From Thalassospira sp. HF15 (GTDB lineage: Bacteria; Pseudomonadota; Alphaproteobacteria; Rhodospirillales; Thalassospiraceae): DNA of 64,000 nt. Of this stretch, positions 36,601 to 44,937 are shown piece by piece. Position 1 is the stretch's first letter. Every line of letters starts with the position of its first letter. The notes below the pieces were generated by a model. That model worked only from the letters and a program-made list of their open reading frames with translations. It had not been told where the DNA came from and ran no database searches. Position numbers and translations under genes: made by a program. Location of the stretch: the NCBI RefSeq assembly GCF_011806525.1, contig NZ_JAAVKI010000001.1, forward strand, positions 372,001 through 436,000, in the 5' to 3' direction.

Positions 36601-37172
36601 AAGAAATCAAGTCGCACCGGTTCTTTCATGCCCGGCGCAAAGATATCGACGATGTCACCACGCACGGCATAGTCGCCGGGTTCCATGACCTGTTCTGCGC
36701 GGTTATAGCCCATGCGTTCAAAATAGGCCGTCAGTTCTGCGCGGTCATATTCACTACCAGCCTTAAAGGCGAGCTTGCCCTTGCGCATGACATCAACGGT
36801 GGGTACACGCTGCATTGCTGACGCGGCCGTTGTCAGGACAATGCGGCCATTTCCGTTGGCGGATTCCGTGCTGTCGGCAAGGGTTGTAAGTGTTTCAACG
36901 CGGCGAGAAGTAACTTCTGAAATCGGTGAAACACGATCATACGGAAGGCAATCCCAAGCCGGCAGTGTCAGAACTTCGATTTCACCGGCAAAGAATTGCA
37001 ATGCCTCGGCCAGTTGGGCCATGCGCTTGTCATCGCGTGCAACGTGAAGAACAGTCTTGTTCTTGCCCGCACTATCAAGCAGTTCGCGCAAAATCAGGGC
37101 GTCCGCGCCTTCTGGCACGCCGCCTGCCCGTTTGCGACCGTTGGTCGATATAATCTCTTTGGTTTTGTTCAA
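33675..37172 (-). CDS. mfd: Transcription-repair coupling factor Mfd
   Basis: This 1165-aa ATP-driven translocase removes stalled RNA polymerase and recruits UvrA to lesions. It shows the N-terminal UvrB-homology region, the CarD-like polymerase-interaction domain near GDLVVHLEHGIGRYLGLK, Walker A GDVGFGKTE, the DEEQ box IVDEEQHFGV and the helicase motif QLRGRIGRS, then the TRCF C-terminal domain. The frame starts at TTG 37172, 7 bases after the sdhE stop; no ATG nearby gives a complete N-terminus. Confidence 0.96.
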   Translation of the reverse strand: MNKTKEIISTNGRKRAGGVPEGADALILRELLDSAGKNKTVLHVARDDKRMAQLAEALQFFAGEIEVLTLPAWDCLPYDRVSPISEVTSRRVETLTTLADSTESANGNGRIVLTTAASAMQRVPTVDVMRKGKLAFKAGSEYDRAELTAYFERMGYNRAEQVMEPGDYAVRGDIVDIFAPGMKEPVRLDFFGDEIESIRRFDVETQRTVGKVKEISLLPVGEVYLDPDSISRFRSGYRELFGAVSQTDPLYESISNGLKYGGMEHWLPLFHDGLDTIFAYLPETIVSLDYQFGEVIENRLEMIDDYYQARLNIKGGGLSGDNVYKPVPPERLYLDQAEFDRMLSDRPVLEFSPYYDDENPERGIYDLGARAGRDFGDVRARADVNLYDELRDFITSQRGKENQVVIATYSDGSRDRIVSLLREHGVGKVVTCECWEDVTDDLTHEHVGVVILDIERGFRREGLWFVTEQDILGDRMSRPGGRRRKADNFLREASEISEGDLVVHLEHGIGRYLGLKTVTAGGAPHDCLELEYDGGDKLFVPVENIEVLSRYGSDEGVSILDKLGGVAWQARKAKLRERIRDMAGKLIKIAAERHLRKGATLQAPEGAYDEFCAGFPFAETEDQARAIRDTLDDLSAGKPMDRLVCGDVGFGKTEVAMRAAFAAVMSGKQVAVVAPTTLLCRQHYLNFKERFEGLPVRVEQLSRLVTGKNAKLVKDNIESGHVDIVCGTHALLGNGVHFKDLGLLIVDEEQHFGVKHKERLKELKSDVHVLTLTATPIPRTLQLALTGVKELSIIATPPVDRLAVRTYITPYDPVVVREAILRERHRGGQIFYVCPRVNELGRVAKELEALVPEIKFDVAHGQMGARDLEQVMTDFTDRKFDLLLATNIIESGIDVPNANTMIIHRADMFGLAQLYQLRGRIGRSKQRAYAYLTLPNGKKLTATALKRLEVMQTLDSLGAGFNLASHDLDIRGAGNLLGEEQSGHIKEVGIELYQQMIEEAVAEAKGEIDASEEASFVPQINIGMPVLIPDRYVPDLGVRLGLYRRISELRSREEVDQFAAEMIDRFGKLPKEVENLLDVVTIKQWCRVANVEKLDAGPKGALITLRNNEFPNPGGLIGFIQQQVGVARLRPDHKIVYAAGWDGPTDRLEGLKRLMKRLSDIAVNT

Positions 37173-37179
37173 TGTCTTG

Positions 37180-37452
37180 TCAGGCGTTGCTCAGGTCCCG
37201 GATCATGCGCAGGACATCTGTGTCATACTGCGCAGGTGCCGCTTCCTTGCCGGTGGCCCATTTGAAAAAATCGGCATCCGGAACTTCGTTGATCAGGATT
37301 TCAAATGTATCAAGCTGTTCTGCTGTCAAGGTCGCCAGATGCTTGTCCATGAAACGCCCCATCAGGATATCGTTTTCCTTTGTGCCACGGTGGCTTCCAC
37401 GGAACAGCAGCTTTTTACGGCGCATTTCAAGGTCCGATACGGTGTCGGTCAT
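37180..37452 (-). CDS. sdhE: Succinate dehydrogenase assembly factor SdhE (SDHAF2 homologue)
   Basis: This 90-aa protein helps attach FAD covalently to the succinate dehydrogenase flavoprotein. The signature RRKKLLFRGSHRGTKENDILMGRF (split 12-34) contains the R-G-x-x-E-x-D-x-x-x-G pattern of the family, followed by F-M-D/K-H and TAEQLDTFE. The ATG at 37450-37452 follows GGAG; a far longer frame to 37878 is an artefact. The sdhE-mfd pair divergent from recG is common in alphaproteobacteria. Confidence 0.95.
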   Translation of the reverse strand: MTDTVSDLEMRRKKLLFRGSHRGTKENDILMGRFMDKHLATLTAEQLDTFEILINEVPDADFFKWATGKEAAPAQYDTDVLRMIRDLSNA

Positions 37453-37678
37453 TGTTCGATCTCCTGACTTCCTGTGCAGCGCCTCGCGGGCGGCTACTGC
37501 AGCCTGTTCTGTGGCATGGTTTGTACGGCAAAATCTCCTACGGGTCCATGCTGTGATCAGGTCATTTTGTATCAAATGATGACTTGATGGTTGTGGCGGG
37601 ATAGTTTTGTTGTATACCCGTGCCATAAACACAACTGTTCTATTAACGTTCTCATCGAAAGTTTCAACGAAAACCGAC

Positions 37679-39766
37679 ATGCGCCCGGAAATTCTGTTCC
37701 CGCTTTTTGCTGAAATTGACACGCTGGCCGGTATCGGTCCGCGCTTAAAGCCGCTGGTAGCGCGCCTGATCGGTGGGGAGCACGTGGCCGATCTGCTGTG
37801 GCATTTGCCATCAGGCATTATTGATCGTCGGTTTTCGCCAGACCTTTCGGACACCATTGATGGCTCGGTCGTTACCATGGATGTCTGGGTCGAACGTCAT
37901 GACCCTGCCCCCAATCGTCGACGTCCCTATCGCGTGATCTGCAAAACACACAGCGGAACACTTGTTCTGGCGTTTTTCAATGCTCGGGCCAAATACCTGA
38001 ACGACGTTTTGCCGGTTGGGGAAAAACGGATTGTATCTGGCAAGATCGATCATTATCGCGGTGAATATCAGATCACCCATCCCGACCGGATCGGCACAGA
38101 AGCAGAACGTTCTGAAATCCAGACGGTCGAGCCGGTCTATCCGATGTCGGCCGGTGTCACGGGCAAGACCCTGACCAAGGCAGTGCGTGGCGCGCTTGAA
38201 ACGTTGCCCGATTTGCCGGAATGGCATGACCCGGCCTTGGTCGCGCGTAACAAATGGCCCGATTTGAAAACAGCACTTCATACCGTTCACAATCCGCAGG
38301 ATGAAACTGACCTGTCACCAGACCATCCGGCGCGCAAACGCCTTGCTTATGATGAATTGCTGGCCAATCAGTTGGCGCTGGCCTTGATCCGGGCAAAGAT
38401 GCGCAAGCTTGGCGGGCGGGTTACCAAGGGCGATGGGCAGCTGCGTGAAGCACTCGGCAATCACCTGCCCTTTGCCATGACCGGTGCACAGCAACGTGCA
38501 CTTGGTGATATCTATGACGATATGGCAAGCGAAGGCCGGATGTTGCGATTGCTTCAGGGCGATGTGGGATCAGGCAAGACCGTCGTCGCACTGATGGCGA
38601 TGCTCAATGCCGTTGAATGCGGACGTCAGGCGGCCTTGATGGCGCCAACGGAAATCCTTGCACGCCAGCACTTTGAGACCATTTCTCCCCTGCTCGATCA
38701 AATCGGGATCAAATGCGCCATCCTGACCGGGCGCGACAAGGGAAAAACCCGAAAAACCGCGCTTGAAGGCTTTGCCAATGGTGAAGTTCAGATTGCGGTC
38801 GGGACGCACGCCCTGTTTCAGGATGATGTGATCTTCCATGACCTTGCTTTTGCGGTTGTCGATGAACAGCATCGCTTTGGCGTGCACCAGCGCCTGATGC
38901 TGGCGGGCAAAGGTCAGGCGGTTGATGTGCTGGTCATGACCGCCACCCCTATTCCACGCACCCTGACCCTGACCGCGTTTGGCGATATGGAAGTTTCGCG
39001 GCTGGATGAAAAGCCACCGGGGCGCAAGCCGGTCGATACCCGCGTTTTGCCGATCGACAAGGTCGATGATGTCATATCCGGTATTGGGCGTGCCATGCGC
39101 AGTGGTACCAAGATTTACTGGGTATGCCCGCTTGTAGAGGATTCCGAGGTTCTCGACCTGCAAGCAGCCGAGGAACGTTACCGCGTGTTGGCGGAGCTGT
39201 TTGGCGCGAACCGTGTTGGCCTTGTTCATGGGAAAATGAAGGGCAAGGAAAAGGACGAGGTGATGGAAAACTTCGCCCATGGCGACACATCCATCCTTGT
39301 CGCAACCACCGTGATCGAGGTCGGCGTGAATGTGCCGGAAGCCACGATTATGGTGATTGAACATTCTGAACGCTTTGGCCTGGCACAGCTTCATCAGCTT
39401 CGCGGGCGGATTGGTCGTGGCGATGCTGCGTCGACCTGTTTGCTGCTTTATGGCAGTCCGCTTGGTCAGGTTTCAAAGGCCCGCCTCAAGATCATGCGCG
39501 AAACCGAGGACGGGTTCATCATCGCTGAAGAGGATCTGAAGCTCCGTGGTGCTGGCGAAGTTCTTGGGACGCGACAAAGTGGTCTTCAGGAATACAGGCT
39601 TGCCAATCTGGAGCTTCACGGTGATTTGCTGGCAATTGCGCGCGATGAGGCGCGTCTGATCGTCGAACGGGACCCGGACCTGCAAAAGACCCGCGGAGAT
39701 GCGTTGCGGCTATTGCTGTATCTTTTTGAACGTGACGAAGCGGTTCGATATTTCCGGTCTGGATAA
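37679..39766 (+). CDS. recG: ATP-dependent DNA helicase RecG
   Basis: This 695-aa helicase remodels stalled replication forks and Holliday junctions. It has the N-terminal wedge/OB domain, motif I GDVGSGKTVVALMAM, the DEQH box VVDEQHRFGV, motif III MTATPIPRTL and motif VI QLRGRIGRG. The ATG at 37679 gives a length close to E. coli RecG (693); the preceding 24 codons look non-coding. A very strong terminator follows. Confidence 0.95.
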   Translation: MRPEILFPLFAEIDTLAGIGPRLKPLVARLIGGEHVADLLWHLPSGIIDRRFSPDLSDTIDGSVVTMDVWVERHDPAPNRRRPYRVICKTHSGTLVLAFFNARAKYLNDVLPVGEKRIVSGKIDHYRGEYQITHPDRIGTEAERSEIQTVEPVYPMSAGVTGKTLTKAVRGALETLPDLPEWHDPALVARNKWPDLKTALHTVHNPQDETDLSPDHPARKRLAYDELLANQLALALIRAKMRKLGGRVTKGDGQLREALGNHLPFAMTGAQQRALGDIYDDMASEGRMLRLLQGDVGSGKTVVALMAMLNAVECGRQAALMAPTEILARQHFETISPLLDQIGIKCAILTGRDKGKTRKTALEGFANGEVQIAVGTHALFQDDVIFHDLAFAVVDEQHRFGVHQRLMLAGKGQAVDVLVMTATPIPRTLTLTAFGDMEVSRLDEKPPGRKPVDTRVLPIDKVDDVISGIGRAMRSGTKIYWVCPLVEDSEVLDLQAAEERYRVLAELFGANRVGLVHGKMKGKEKDEVMENFAHGDTSILVATTVIEVGVNVPEATIMVIEHSERFGLAQLHQLRGRIGRGDAASTCLLLYGSPLGQVSKARLKIMRETEDGFIIAEEDLKLRGAGEVLGTRQSGLQEYRLANLELHGDLLAIARDEARLIVERDPDLQKTRGDALRLLLYLFERDEAVRYFRSG

Positions 39767-39770
39767 GAAA

Positions 39771-39808
39771 CAAGGGCGCACCAGTTGGTGCGCCCTTGTT
39801 TTTTCTTT
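39771..39808 (+). terminator. Terminator after recG
   Basis: CAAGGGCGCACCA and TGGTGCGCCCTTG form a perfect 13-bp stem (39771-39798) followed by TTTTTTCTTT. Confidence 0.92.
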
Positions 39809-39829
39809 ATCCCGCAAAGTGCTGTATTT

Positions 39830-40693
39830 CTAAGCGTCTTCGGGAGCCTTGTCGTCCTTTGCCTTGGGATCGGCGCTCTCTGTCCGTGCTGGAATGTCAC
39901 GCGATATCAGAATGGGTACATTTTCCTTCTCACGCAGGGTGTCGACATCCTCATAGATCTTGGCTGCGACCTTTGGCTGGTTGCGTTCGGCTTCCGGACG
40001 GCGGTCAGGTGGTGTCACAATGCCGCCCGACATCACCATCTTGATTGCTTCTTCGACCGTCATATCAAGGATGACAACATCTCGGCGCGGGACGAACAGC
40101 AAAAAGCCCGAAGTCGGGTTTGGCGTGGTTGGCAGGAAGATGTTTATCACCTTGTCTTCGGTCAGGTTTTGAACCTCGCCGGTGGTCTCGCCGGTGATAA
40201 AGCCGATTGCCCACATGCCGCGGCGCGGATATTCAAGCAATACAGCCTGACGAAACGCATTGGATTGATTGGCCAGAACCGTTTCAAGGATCTGCTTTAC
40301 CGCGCCATAGATGCTGCGCACCGCCGGAATACGGCCAAGAATGCGTTCGTAAAGCTTAATTAACGCTCGACCGGCAAAGTTGGTGGTGAACCAGCCAACA
40401 ACGGTGATGAACACGATAATGACCAAAAGGCCAAAACCGGGAATCCCGTAATCCTCATAACCAACCGGAAGATAGGATTCCGGGTTGTAATGGGCCGGGA
40501 TTAACGGAATGACCTTGCTGTCTACGAACTCGATAAACCACCAGGCAAGACCGAAGGTAATCGCAAGAGGTGCGCTGACAAGAACACCCGTCAGGAAATA
40601 GGCTCTTATCCGGGCAAACATACCCGGACTTGGAATGACATGATCCGAACCCTTGTCTTCCGGATCATCGTGATTATCGCGCTTGGCGTTCAT
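39830..40693 (-). CDS. DUF502 family inner-membrane protein
   Basis: The ATG at 40693 follows AGGTGG and gives 287 aa. A basic N-terminus is followed by two membrane helices (about 33-55 and 90-115), the family segment PGFGLLVIIVFITVVGWF and the late VFLPTTPNPTSGFLLFVP-like block. The C-terminus is charged and Lys/Asp/Ala-rich. DUF502 proteins have no settled function. Convergence with recG is a common neighbourhood in this class. Confidence 0.88.
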   Translation of the reverse strand: MNAKRDNHDDPEDKGSDHVIPSPGMFARIRAYFLTGVLVSAPLAITFGLAWWFIEFVDSKVIPLIPAHYNPESYLPVGYEDYGIPGFGLLVIIVFITVVGWFTTNFAGRALIKLYERILGRIPAVRSIYGAVKQILETVLANQSNAFRQAVLLEYPRRGMWAIGFITGETTGEVQNLTEDKVINIFLPTTPNPTSGFLLFVPRRDVVILDMTVEEAIKMVMSGGIVTPPDRRPEAERNQPKVAAKIYEDVDTLREKENVPILISRDIPARTESADPKAKDDKAPEDA

Positions 40694-40896
40694 TGACCAC
40701 CTGTGCAAAAGAGCCAAATACCAAGAACCAAAAACTGTAAGATTAGTCTTTGGCTTTTGGTCATTGTACGTGAGAATATGGCAAAGCTGGGACTTTAAGC
40801 CTGTTAGTTCCCGGTTCTTAAAGTGATAGCAGTATTCAAGTTTGCGGTGCAACCAACAAACCGTAATTCGCAGATTAGAATTGTTGTGGAGACGTT

Positions 40897-41166
40897 TTGC
40901 AGGTCTGGATTGTTGAATATATTTACGATGATGACGGTTCGGTCGGGATCAAGACGGCCAAGGTACGTGCCCCTGACTATGAAACCGCAAGGCAGTTTGC
41001 CATTGGCGACGCCCCATCACCGGATTTTGTGATGTCCTTGCACCCGGAGTCTGAGGAACAGTTTCTTGGGACACCGGGCATTCGTGCGCGTGAAATGACC
41101 GGCAAGGTTGTTCACGAAGTCCCTGACCCGGACGATGATTTGGAAGAAGATGATGACGATTACTGA
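40897..41166 (+). CDS. Small acidic hypothetical protein
   Basis: This 89-aa protein of unknown function starts at TTG 40897, 5 bases after GGAG. It opens with a short beta-rich stretch (VWIVEYIYDDDGSVGIKTAKV), has a middle with E-T-A-R-Q-F, and ends in an almost pure Asp/Glu tail (about 76-88). The end overlaps the following Nudix gene by 14 bases, so the two are probably co-translated. I do not recognise the family. Confidence 0.65.
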   Translation: MQVWIVEYIYDDDGSVGIKTAKVRAPDYETARQFAIGDAPSPDFVMSLHPESEEQFLGTPGIRAREMTGKVVHEVPDPDDDLEEDDDDY

Positions 41167-41608
41167 GCTTGATGATCAGCGAACCTTTTTGCCGCGTCCT
41201 TTGGTCGGGGTTGGGGCCGTTGTCTGGCACAAGGACCATGTTCTTTTGATCCAGCGTGGCAAGGAACCCCATGTCGGGACCTGGAGCCTTCCGGGTGGTG
41301 CACAGGAACTTGGCGAAACGGTGCGCGATGCCGTTTGCCGCGAAGTTCTTGAGGAAACCGGGGTGAAGATTTCAAGTCCAATCCTTGTCGATACAGTGGA
41401 TATGATTTCCACCAACGAGGACGACAAGGTCGAATATCACTACACACTGATCGATTTTGTTGCGGTGGCGCTTAATCCCGACATTACGCTTGGTGGAGAT
41501 GCAGCTGATGCAAAATGGGTCAACGTCAAGGATGTGACAAAATACGCGCTTTGGAACAAGACCATCGAAATCATTGCGAAGTCGCGGGATGTTCTCTCAA
41601 AAGGTTAA
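41153..41608 (+). CDS. Nudix hydrolase (ADP-ribose pyrophosphatase/MutT-like)
   Basis: This 151-aa protein has a full Nudix box GGAQELGETVRDAVCREVLEETG, split here as G-x5-E-x7-R-E-V-x-E-E-x-G at about 44-66. Such enzymes cleave nucleoside diphosphates linked to another group. The N-terminal PRPLVGVGAVVWHKDHVLLIQRG resembles ADP-ribose and NADH-type members. The ATG at 41153 lies inside the end of the acidic-protein gene. Confidence 0.9.
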   Translation: MTITELDDQRTFLPRPLVGVGAVVWHKDHVLLIQRGKEPHVGTWSLPGGAQELGETVRDAVCREVLEETGVKISSPILVDTVDMISTNEDDKVEYHYTLIDFVAVALNPDITLGGDAADAKWVNVKDVTKYALWNKTIEIIAKSRDVLSKG

Positions 41609-41641
41609 GCGGATCCGGCACGGTCCGGGAATGAAGGCATG

Positions 41642-41675
41642 AAAAAAGGCGGCACCATTAGGATGCCGCCTTTTG
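41642..41675. terminator. Bidirectional terminator between Nudix gene and rpoH
   Basis: GGCGGCA (41648-41654) and TGCCGCC (41664-41670) with an A-run before and TTTT after; the loop can form two more pairs. Confidence 0.85.
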
Positions 41676-41696
41676 ATTTGGTCTGTCGCGCTTGCG

Positions 41697-42566
41697 TTAC
41701 GCTGCCGCATGCTGGGTCAGGACGCTTTCCTGAATTTTCTTGAAAGCACGTGCTTCCAGCTGGCGAACACGTTCGCGGCTGACGCCGAAACGCTCGCCAA
41801 GCTTTTCCAGCGTGATCGGATCATCGCTGAGGAAACGGGCCTTGATGATTTCCTGTTCACGTTCAGGCAATTCACCAAGCGCATTCTTCAGCATGCCATT
41901 ATGCAGAACACGTTCTTCGGCATCGGCAACCAGCGCTTCCGGGCTCGGTGCATCTGACGACAGGGTATCGAGATATTCCATCCCCTCGTCTTTAGGCATC
42001 GGGGTGTTAAGCGAGAAATCCCGTGCCGCCAGGCGACGGTTCATATCAAGCGCTTCACGACCGGTCACACCAAGTTTCTCGGCAACCTGATCAGCTTCCT
42101 CTGGCGAAAGTTCGCCATTGTCATAAATGTTAAGCTGACGCTTGGCTTTGCGCAGGCTGAAGAACAGCTTTTTCTGCGCCGCCATGGTGCCGAGTTTGAC
42201 CATCGACCAGCTTTGGAGGATGTATTCCGTCACGGCTGCCCGGATCCACCACATTGCATAGGTCGAAAGACGGAAACCACGTTCCGGATCGAACTTCTGT
42301 ACGGCCCGCATCAGGCCAGTATTGCCCTCTGCGACAAGGTCTGCCATCGGAAGACCGTAACCGCGATAGCCAAACGCAATCTTGGCAACAAGGCGCAAGT
42401 GACTGGTGACAAGTTTGTGGGCGGCCTCGGTGTCATCATGGTCCTGATAACGGTGGGCCAGCATGTATTCTTCATCTGCCGTCAGCATCGGGAATTTCCA
42501 GACTTCACGGAGATAACCCGAGAAACCCTCTTCCTGGGGAACGGCTGGTAATTTAATGGCGCTCAT
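41697..42566 (-). CDS. rpoH: RNA polymerase sigma factor RpoH (sigma-32)
   Basis: This 289-aa heat-shock sigma factor has regions 2.1-2.4 (SHLRLVAKIAFGYRGYGLPMADLVAEGN and RGFRLSTYAMWWIRAAV), the diagnostic RpoH box QKKLFFSLRK at 131-140, and region 4 LGERFGVSRERVRQLEARA. AGGAGG precedes the ATG. A 618-bp upstream region with several dyads lies between it and the divergent ychJ-like gene, and translation or transcription control there is plausible. Confidence 0.95.
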   Translation of the reverse strand: MSAIKLPAVPQEEGFSGYLREVWKFPMLTADEEYMLAHRYQDHDDTEAAHKLVTSHLRLVAKIAFGYRGYGLPMADLVAEGNTGLMRAVQKFDPERGFRLSTYAMWWIRAAVTEYILQSWSMVKLGTMAAQKKLFFSLRKAKRQLNIYDNGELSPEEADQVAEKLGVTGREALDMNRRLAARDFSLNTPMPKDEGMEYLDTLSSDAPSPEALVADAEERVLHNGMLKNALGELPEREQEIIKARFLSDDPITLEKLGERFGVSRERVRQLEARAFKKIQESVLTQHAAA

Positions 42567-42655
42567 TCTATGTCCTCCTGAGAGGTTTACACGTCGGGTT
42601 CTGTATTCAATACGGATTCCGCCTAAAGACGGATGACGTGCAAACGCTATCGGTT

Positions 42656-42669
42656 GTGAATTAATTCAC
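42656..42669. promoter_or_regulatory. 14-bp perfect palindrome upstream of rpoH
   Basis: GTGAATTAATTCAC is a perfect palindrome, 90 bp before the rpoH start. It could bind a dimeric regulator or overlap a promoter. Confidence 0.5.
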
Positions 42670-42674
42670 GTGGA

Positions 42675-42713
42675 CGACCGGATTCTGTCTGAGAAGATAT
42701 TGTGGTCCGGTCG
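42675..42713. repeat. Inverted repeat CGACCGGA-N23-TCCGGTCG
   Basis: Exact 8-bp arms separated by 23 bases. It may fold in the rpoH leader RNA, if transcription begins upstream of it. Confidence 0.45.
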
Positions 42714-42826
42714 CATCTCGTTCCAAAGTCACCTATGGAAGAGGACAGCAGACGCTAATAAGAAGTTCATTCATCGTGTCTCATCCTTACTCGAAGCAAA
42801 TCGACAATTTTCATGTCCGCCAATTG

Positions 42827-42844
42827 GCCGGACGTTGATCCGGC
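42827..42844. repeat. Hairpin GCCGGA-N6-TCCGGC
   Basis: Exact 6-bp arms with a 6-nt loop, next to the near-palindrome CCAATTGG at 42820-42827. Confidence 0.4.
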
Positions 42845-43184
42845 GGTGCCTTTGGGCCCCCACCCGCATTTATTAATATACCTAAACCCGACCAAATCCG
42901 TCAAGAACTTCCGACCAGTGTTTCAGTTATATTAATCACTCAATATCAGCACCTTAGGAAGTATAGCCGACAAAAACAGTCGGGTAATAAAAATGCTGAT
43001 TACTCACGCTAGGATCGATATGCGGCGAAACAAAGGCAATTTGCCTGATTTCGACCTTCGGGGCTTGATCTTCGATTTGACCATTGGATGATGAGGGGGT
43101 GCTTTCCACAGGTTACCGGCTTGTGGTATCGCAAAAGACTGCCCTATACAGCGTTTTACCACACCCAATGTTCCCGGAGATGAT

Positions 43185-43700
43185 ATGCACACCTTGCCTT
43201 TAGACGCGCCTTGCCCTTTTGGAACTGGGGAACCCTACGCGTCTTGCTGCGGGAAATATCATTCTGGTCGCGCAAGTGCCGAAACGGCCGAAAAACTGAT
43301 GCGATCACGCTACTGTGCCTTTGTGCTGCGTGACGGAGGGTATCTTCTTTCAACACTGGCAGAGGAAAACCGTTCCGGATTTAATGCCGATACGGTTTCG
43401 CAAGACAGCACCAACTGGACAGGATTGGAGATCATAGAATCTGTTGCGGGCGGCATTCTGGATCAAACAGGCATTGTTGAATTCATTGCCCATTTTGAAG
43501 AAAATGGCACCAAACACCAGCTTCACGAACGATCCAATTTCGAACGTCGCGACGGCAAGTGGTTTTACGTTGATGGTGTTTTCCAGGATGCGCAGTCGCA
43601 TGCTGGCAGTGCGGTAGCCTCTTCGGGGGCAAATAAGACCGGTAGAAACGATCCCTGCCCATGCGGTTCCGGGAAGAAATTCAAGAAATGCTGCGGCTAG
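43185..43700 (+). CDS. YchJ family protein with two SEC-C motifs
   Basis: This 171-aa protein has a SEC-C zinc motif at each end, [19 protein letters not shown] (N-terminal, with two adjacent cysteines) and [17 protein letters not shown] (C-terminal), around a nuclear-transport-factor-2-like central domain ([17 protein letters not shown]...). The family function is unknown. GGAG precedes the ATG. Its stop overlaps that of the convergent Nudix gene. Confidence 0.88.
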   Translation: MHTLPLDAPCPFGTGEPYASCCGKYHSGRASAETAEKLMRSRYCAFVLRDGGYLLSTLAEENRSGFNADTVSQDSTNWTGLEIIESVAGGILDQTGIVEFIAHFEENGTKHQLHERSNFERRDGKWFYVDGVFQDAQSHAGSAVASSGANKTGRNDPCPCGSGKKFKKCCG

Positions 43701-44149
43701 CTTACAAATTCCAGTGCCCAGCGGTGAAATGGCCGCAACAGGCTTTCATGTGCTTTCTTGTAGGGCATCCAAACCAGTTCGTGATCCTGATCAACTGGTG
43801 GGCCAAGCTTTTCGGTCAATTCGCATTCAAAGAAGGTCGCACGCTTTAAGCGATAACGGTCCTTTGTGGCATTATTGACATACTGGGATGCAAAACCAAG
43901 CCGTGAGACGATGCGGGCGCGATAACCGGATTCTTCATAGGCTTCGCGATAGAGGGCATCACGTTCGCTTTCGCCGTCCTCGACCCCGCCGCCCAGAAGA
44001 ACGATCCCCTTTGGCGTACGGGCAACGGCAACGTCGCCGTTGTCGCGTTTGATAACGGCATAGACGCAGTCCTGAACGTTATAGCTTTGCCCCATGCGCG
44101 GGGTTCCAAATATCGGACCGGTCAAAAACGGGCTCCCTCGCCTCACCAA
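43697..44149 (-). CDS. Nudix hydrolase
   Basis: The product has a full Nudix box, [23 protein letters not shown] (split as G-x5-E-x7-R-E-A-x-E-E-S-G), preceded by [18 protein letters not shown]. The substrate is not readable. The start is uncertain: TTG 44149 gives 150 aa, TTG 44125 has GGGAG in front of it, and ATG 44095 gives 132 aa with the domain intact. It is convergent with the YchJ-like gene and shares the CTAG stop overlap at 43697-43700. Confidence 0.85.
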   Translation of the reverse strand: MVRRGSPFLTGPIFGTPRMGQSYNVQDCVYAVIKRDNGDVAVARTPKGIVLLGGGVEDGESERDALYREAYEESGYRARIVSRLGFASQYVNNATKDRYRLKRATFFECELTEKLGPPVDQDHELVWMPYKKAHESLLRPFHRWALEFVS

Positions 44150-44279
44150 TTGTGACGTTCAATTTTAAATCAGATTTTCTTAAGCATTTATAGTGTCGTA
44201 GCTGAAAATTATTTGATCGTGCCGTCCCATGCCATGCGTGGCCGGAAAGAAGCTTGTAAACAAGGCGTTGCACCAAAGC

Positions 44280-44316
44280 AAAACACCCCGAAACACTGGC
44301 TGTTTCGGGGTGTTTT
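44280..44316. terminator. Strong terminator after ssb
   Basis: The 16-base arms AAAACACCCCGAAACA (44280-44295) and TGTTTCGGGGTGTTTT (44301-44316) are perfectly complementary, with a 5-nt loop. The A/T ends make it work in both directions. Confidence 0.9.
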
Positions 44317-44341
44317 GAATTCGAATGTCTGAAGCTATTGC

Positions 44342-44878
44342 TTAGAACGGGATCTCGTCATCAAGATCCGGAGCACCAGCCGGCGCTGAGCCGCCCCCCG
44401 AAGAAGAGCCACCATTACCCCAACCAGCGTCAGAGCCGCCACCGAAGCCGCCGCCACTGTCCTGACCGCCGCCATAGCCACCACCAGAGGATGAACCACC
44501 TCCCATGCCGCCGCCTTCACCGCCGCCACGGTTATCGAGCATGGTCAGGTTGGAGTTGAAGCCTTCAAGCACCACTTCGGTGGTGTAGTTGTCTTTGCCA
44601 TCCTGTCCCTGCCATTTGCGGGTACGGAGCTGGCCTTCGATATAGAGCTTGCTGCCTTTTTTCACAAAGCGCTCAACCACATCGGCGAGACCTTCATTGA
44701 ACACGACAATGCGGTGCCATTCGGTGCGTTCGCGACGCTCGCCGGACTGACGGTCACGCCACTGTTCGGAGGTTGCGATGCTGAAATTGGCGATCTTTTT
44801 GCCAGCTTGGGTAAACCGGATTTCAGGATCACGGCCAAGGTTCCCGACGAGAATGACTTTATTGACACTGCCAGCCAT
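44342..44878 (-). CDS. ssb: Single-stranded DNA-binding protein
   Basis: This 178-aa protein has an OB fold (1-110) opening with GSVNKVILVGNLGRDPEIRF and containing IATSEQWRDRQSGERRERTEWHRI (split here across the family block). A Gly/Ser-rich disordered linker follows, with the acidic tip DLDDEIPF that recruits RecG, RecQ, polymerase and other partners. Unlike in gammaproteobacteria it is not beside uvrA. No LexA box was seen upstream. Confidence 0.95.
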   Translation of the reverse strand: MAGSVNKVILVGNLGRDPEIRFTQAGKKIANFSIATSEQWRDRQSGERRERTEWHRIVVFNEGLADVVERFVKKGSKLYIEGQLRTRKWQGQDGKDNYTTEVVLEGFNSNLTMLDNRGGGEGGGMGGGSSSGGGYGGGQDSGGGFGGGSDAGWGNGGSSSGGGSAPAGAPDLDDEIPF

Positions 44879-44937
44879 GGGTTATCTTCCAAAGTTTGTG
44901 TTGTCCGCTGTCCCAATTTATCGAGACTTGTGGGTTA

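Larger units (their letters stand above)
42567..43184. other. 618-bp intergenic region upstream of rpoH, dyad-rich
   Basis: I see no convincing protein gene; a 68-codon frame at 42670-42876 has no start site and no recognisable features. The rpoH-proximal half carries the elements at 42656-42669, 42675-42713 and 42827-42844. The far half, toward the ychJ-like gene, is AT-rich at 42870-42960 and shows nothing I can name. Confidence 0.5.

Noticed and set aside
38570-39394. A 274-codon open frame on the minus strand
   Set aside because: It is antisense to the recG helicase core and shows no recognisable domain.
42670-42876. A 68-codon frame upstream of rpoH
   Set aside because: There is no ribosome site, the composition is unlike neighbouring proteins, and dyads overlap it.
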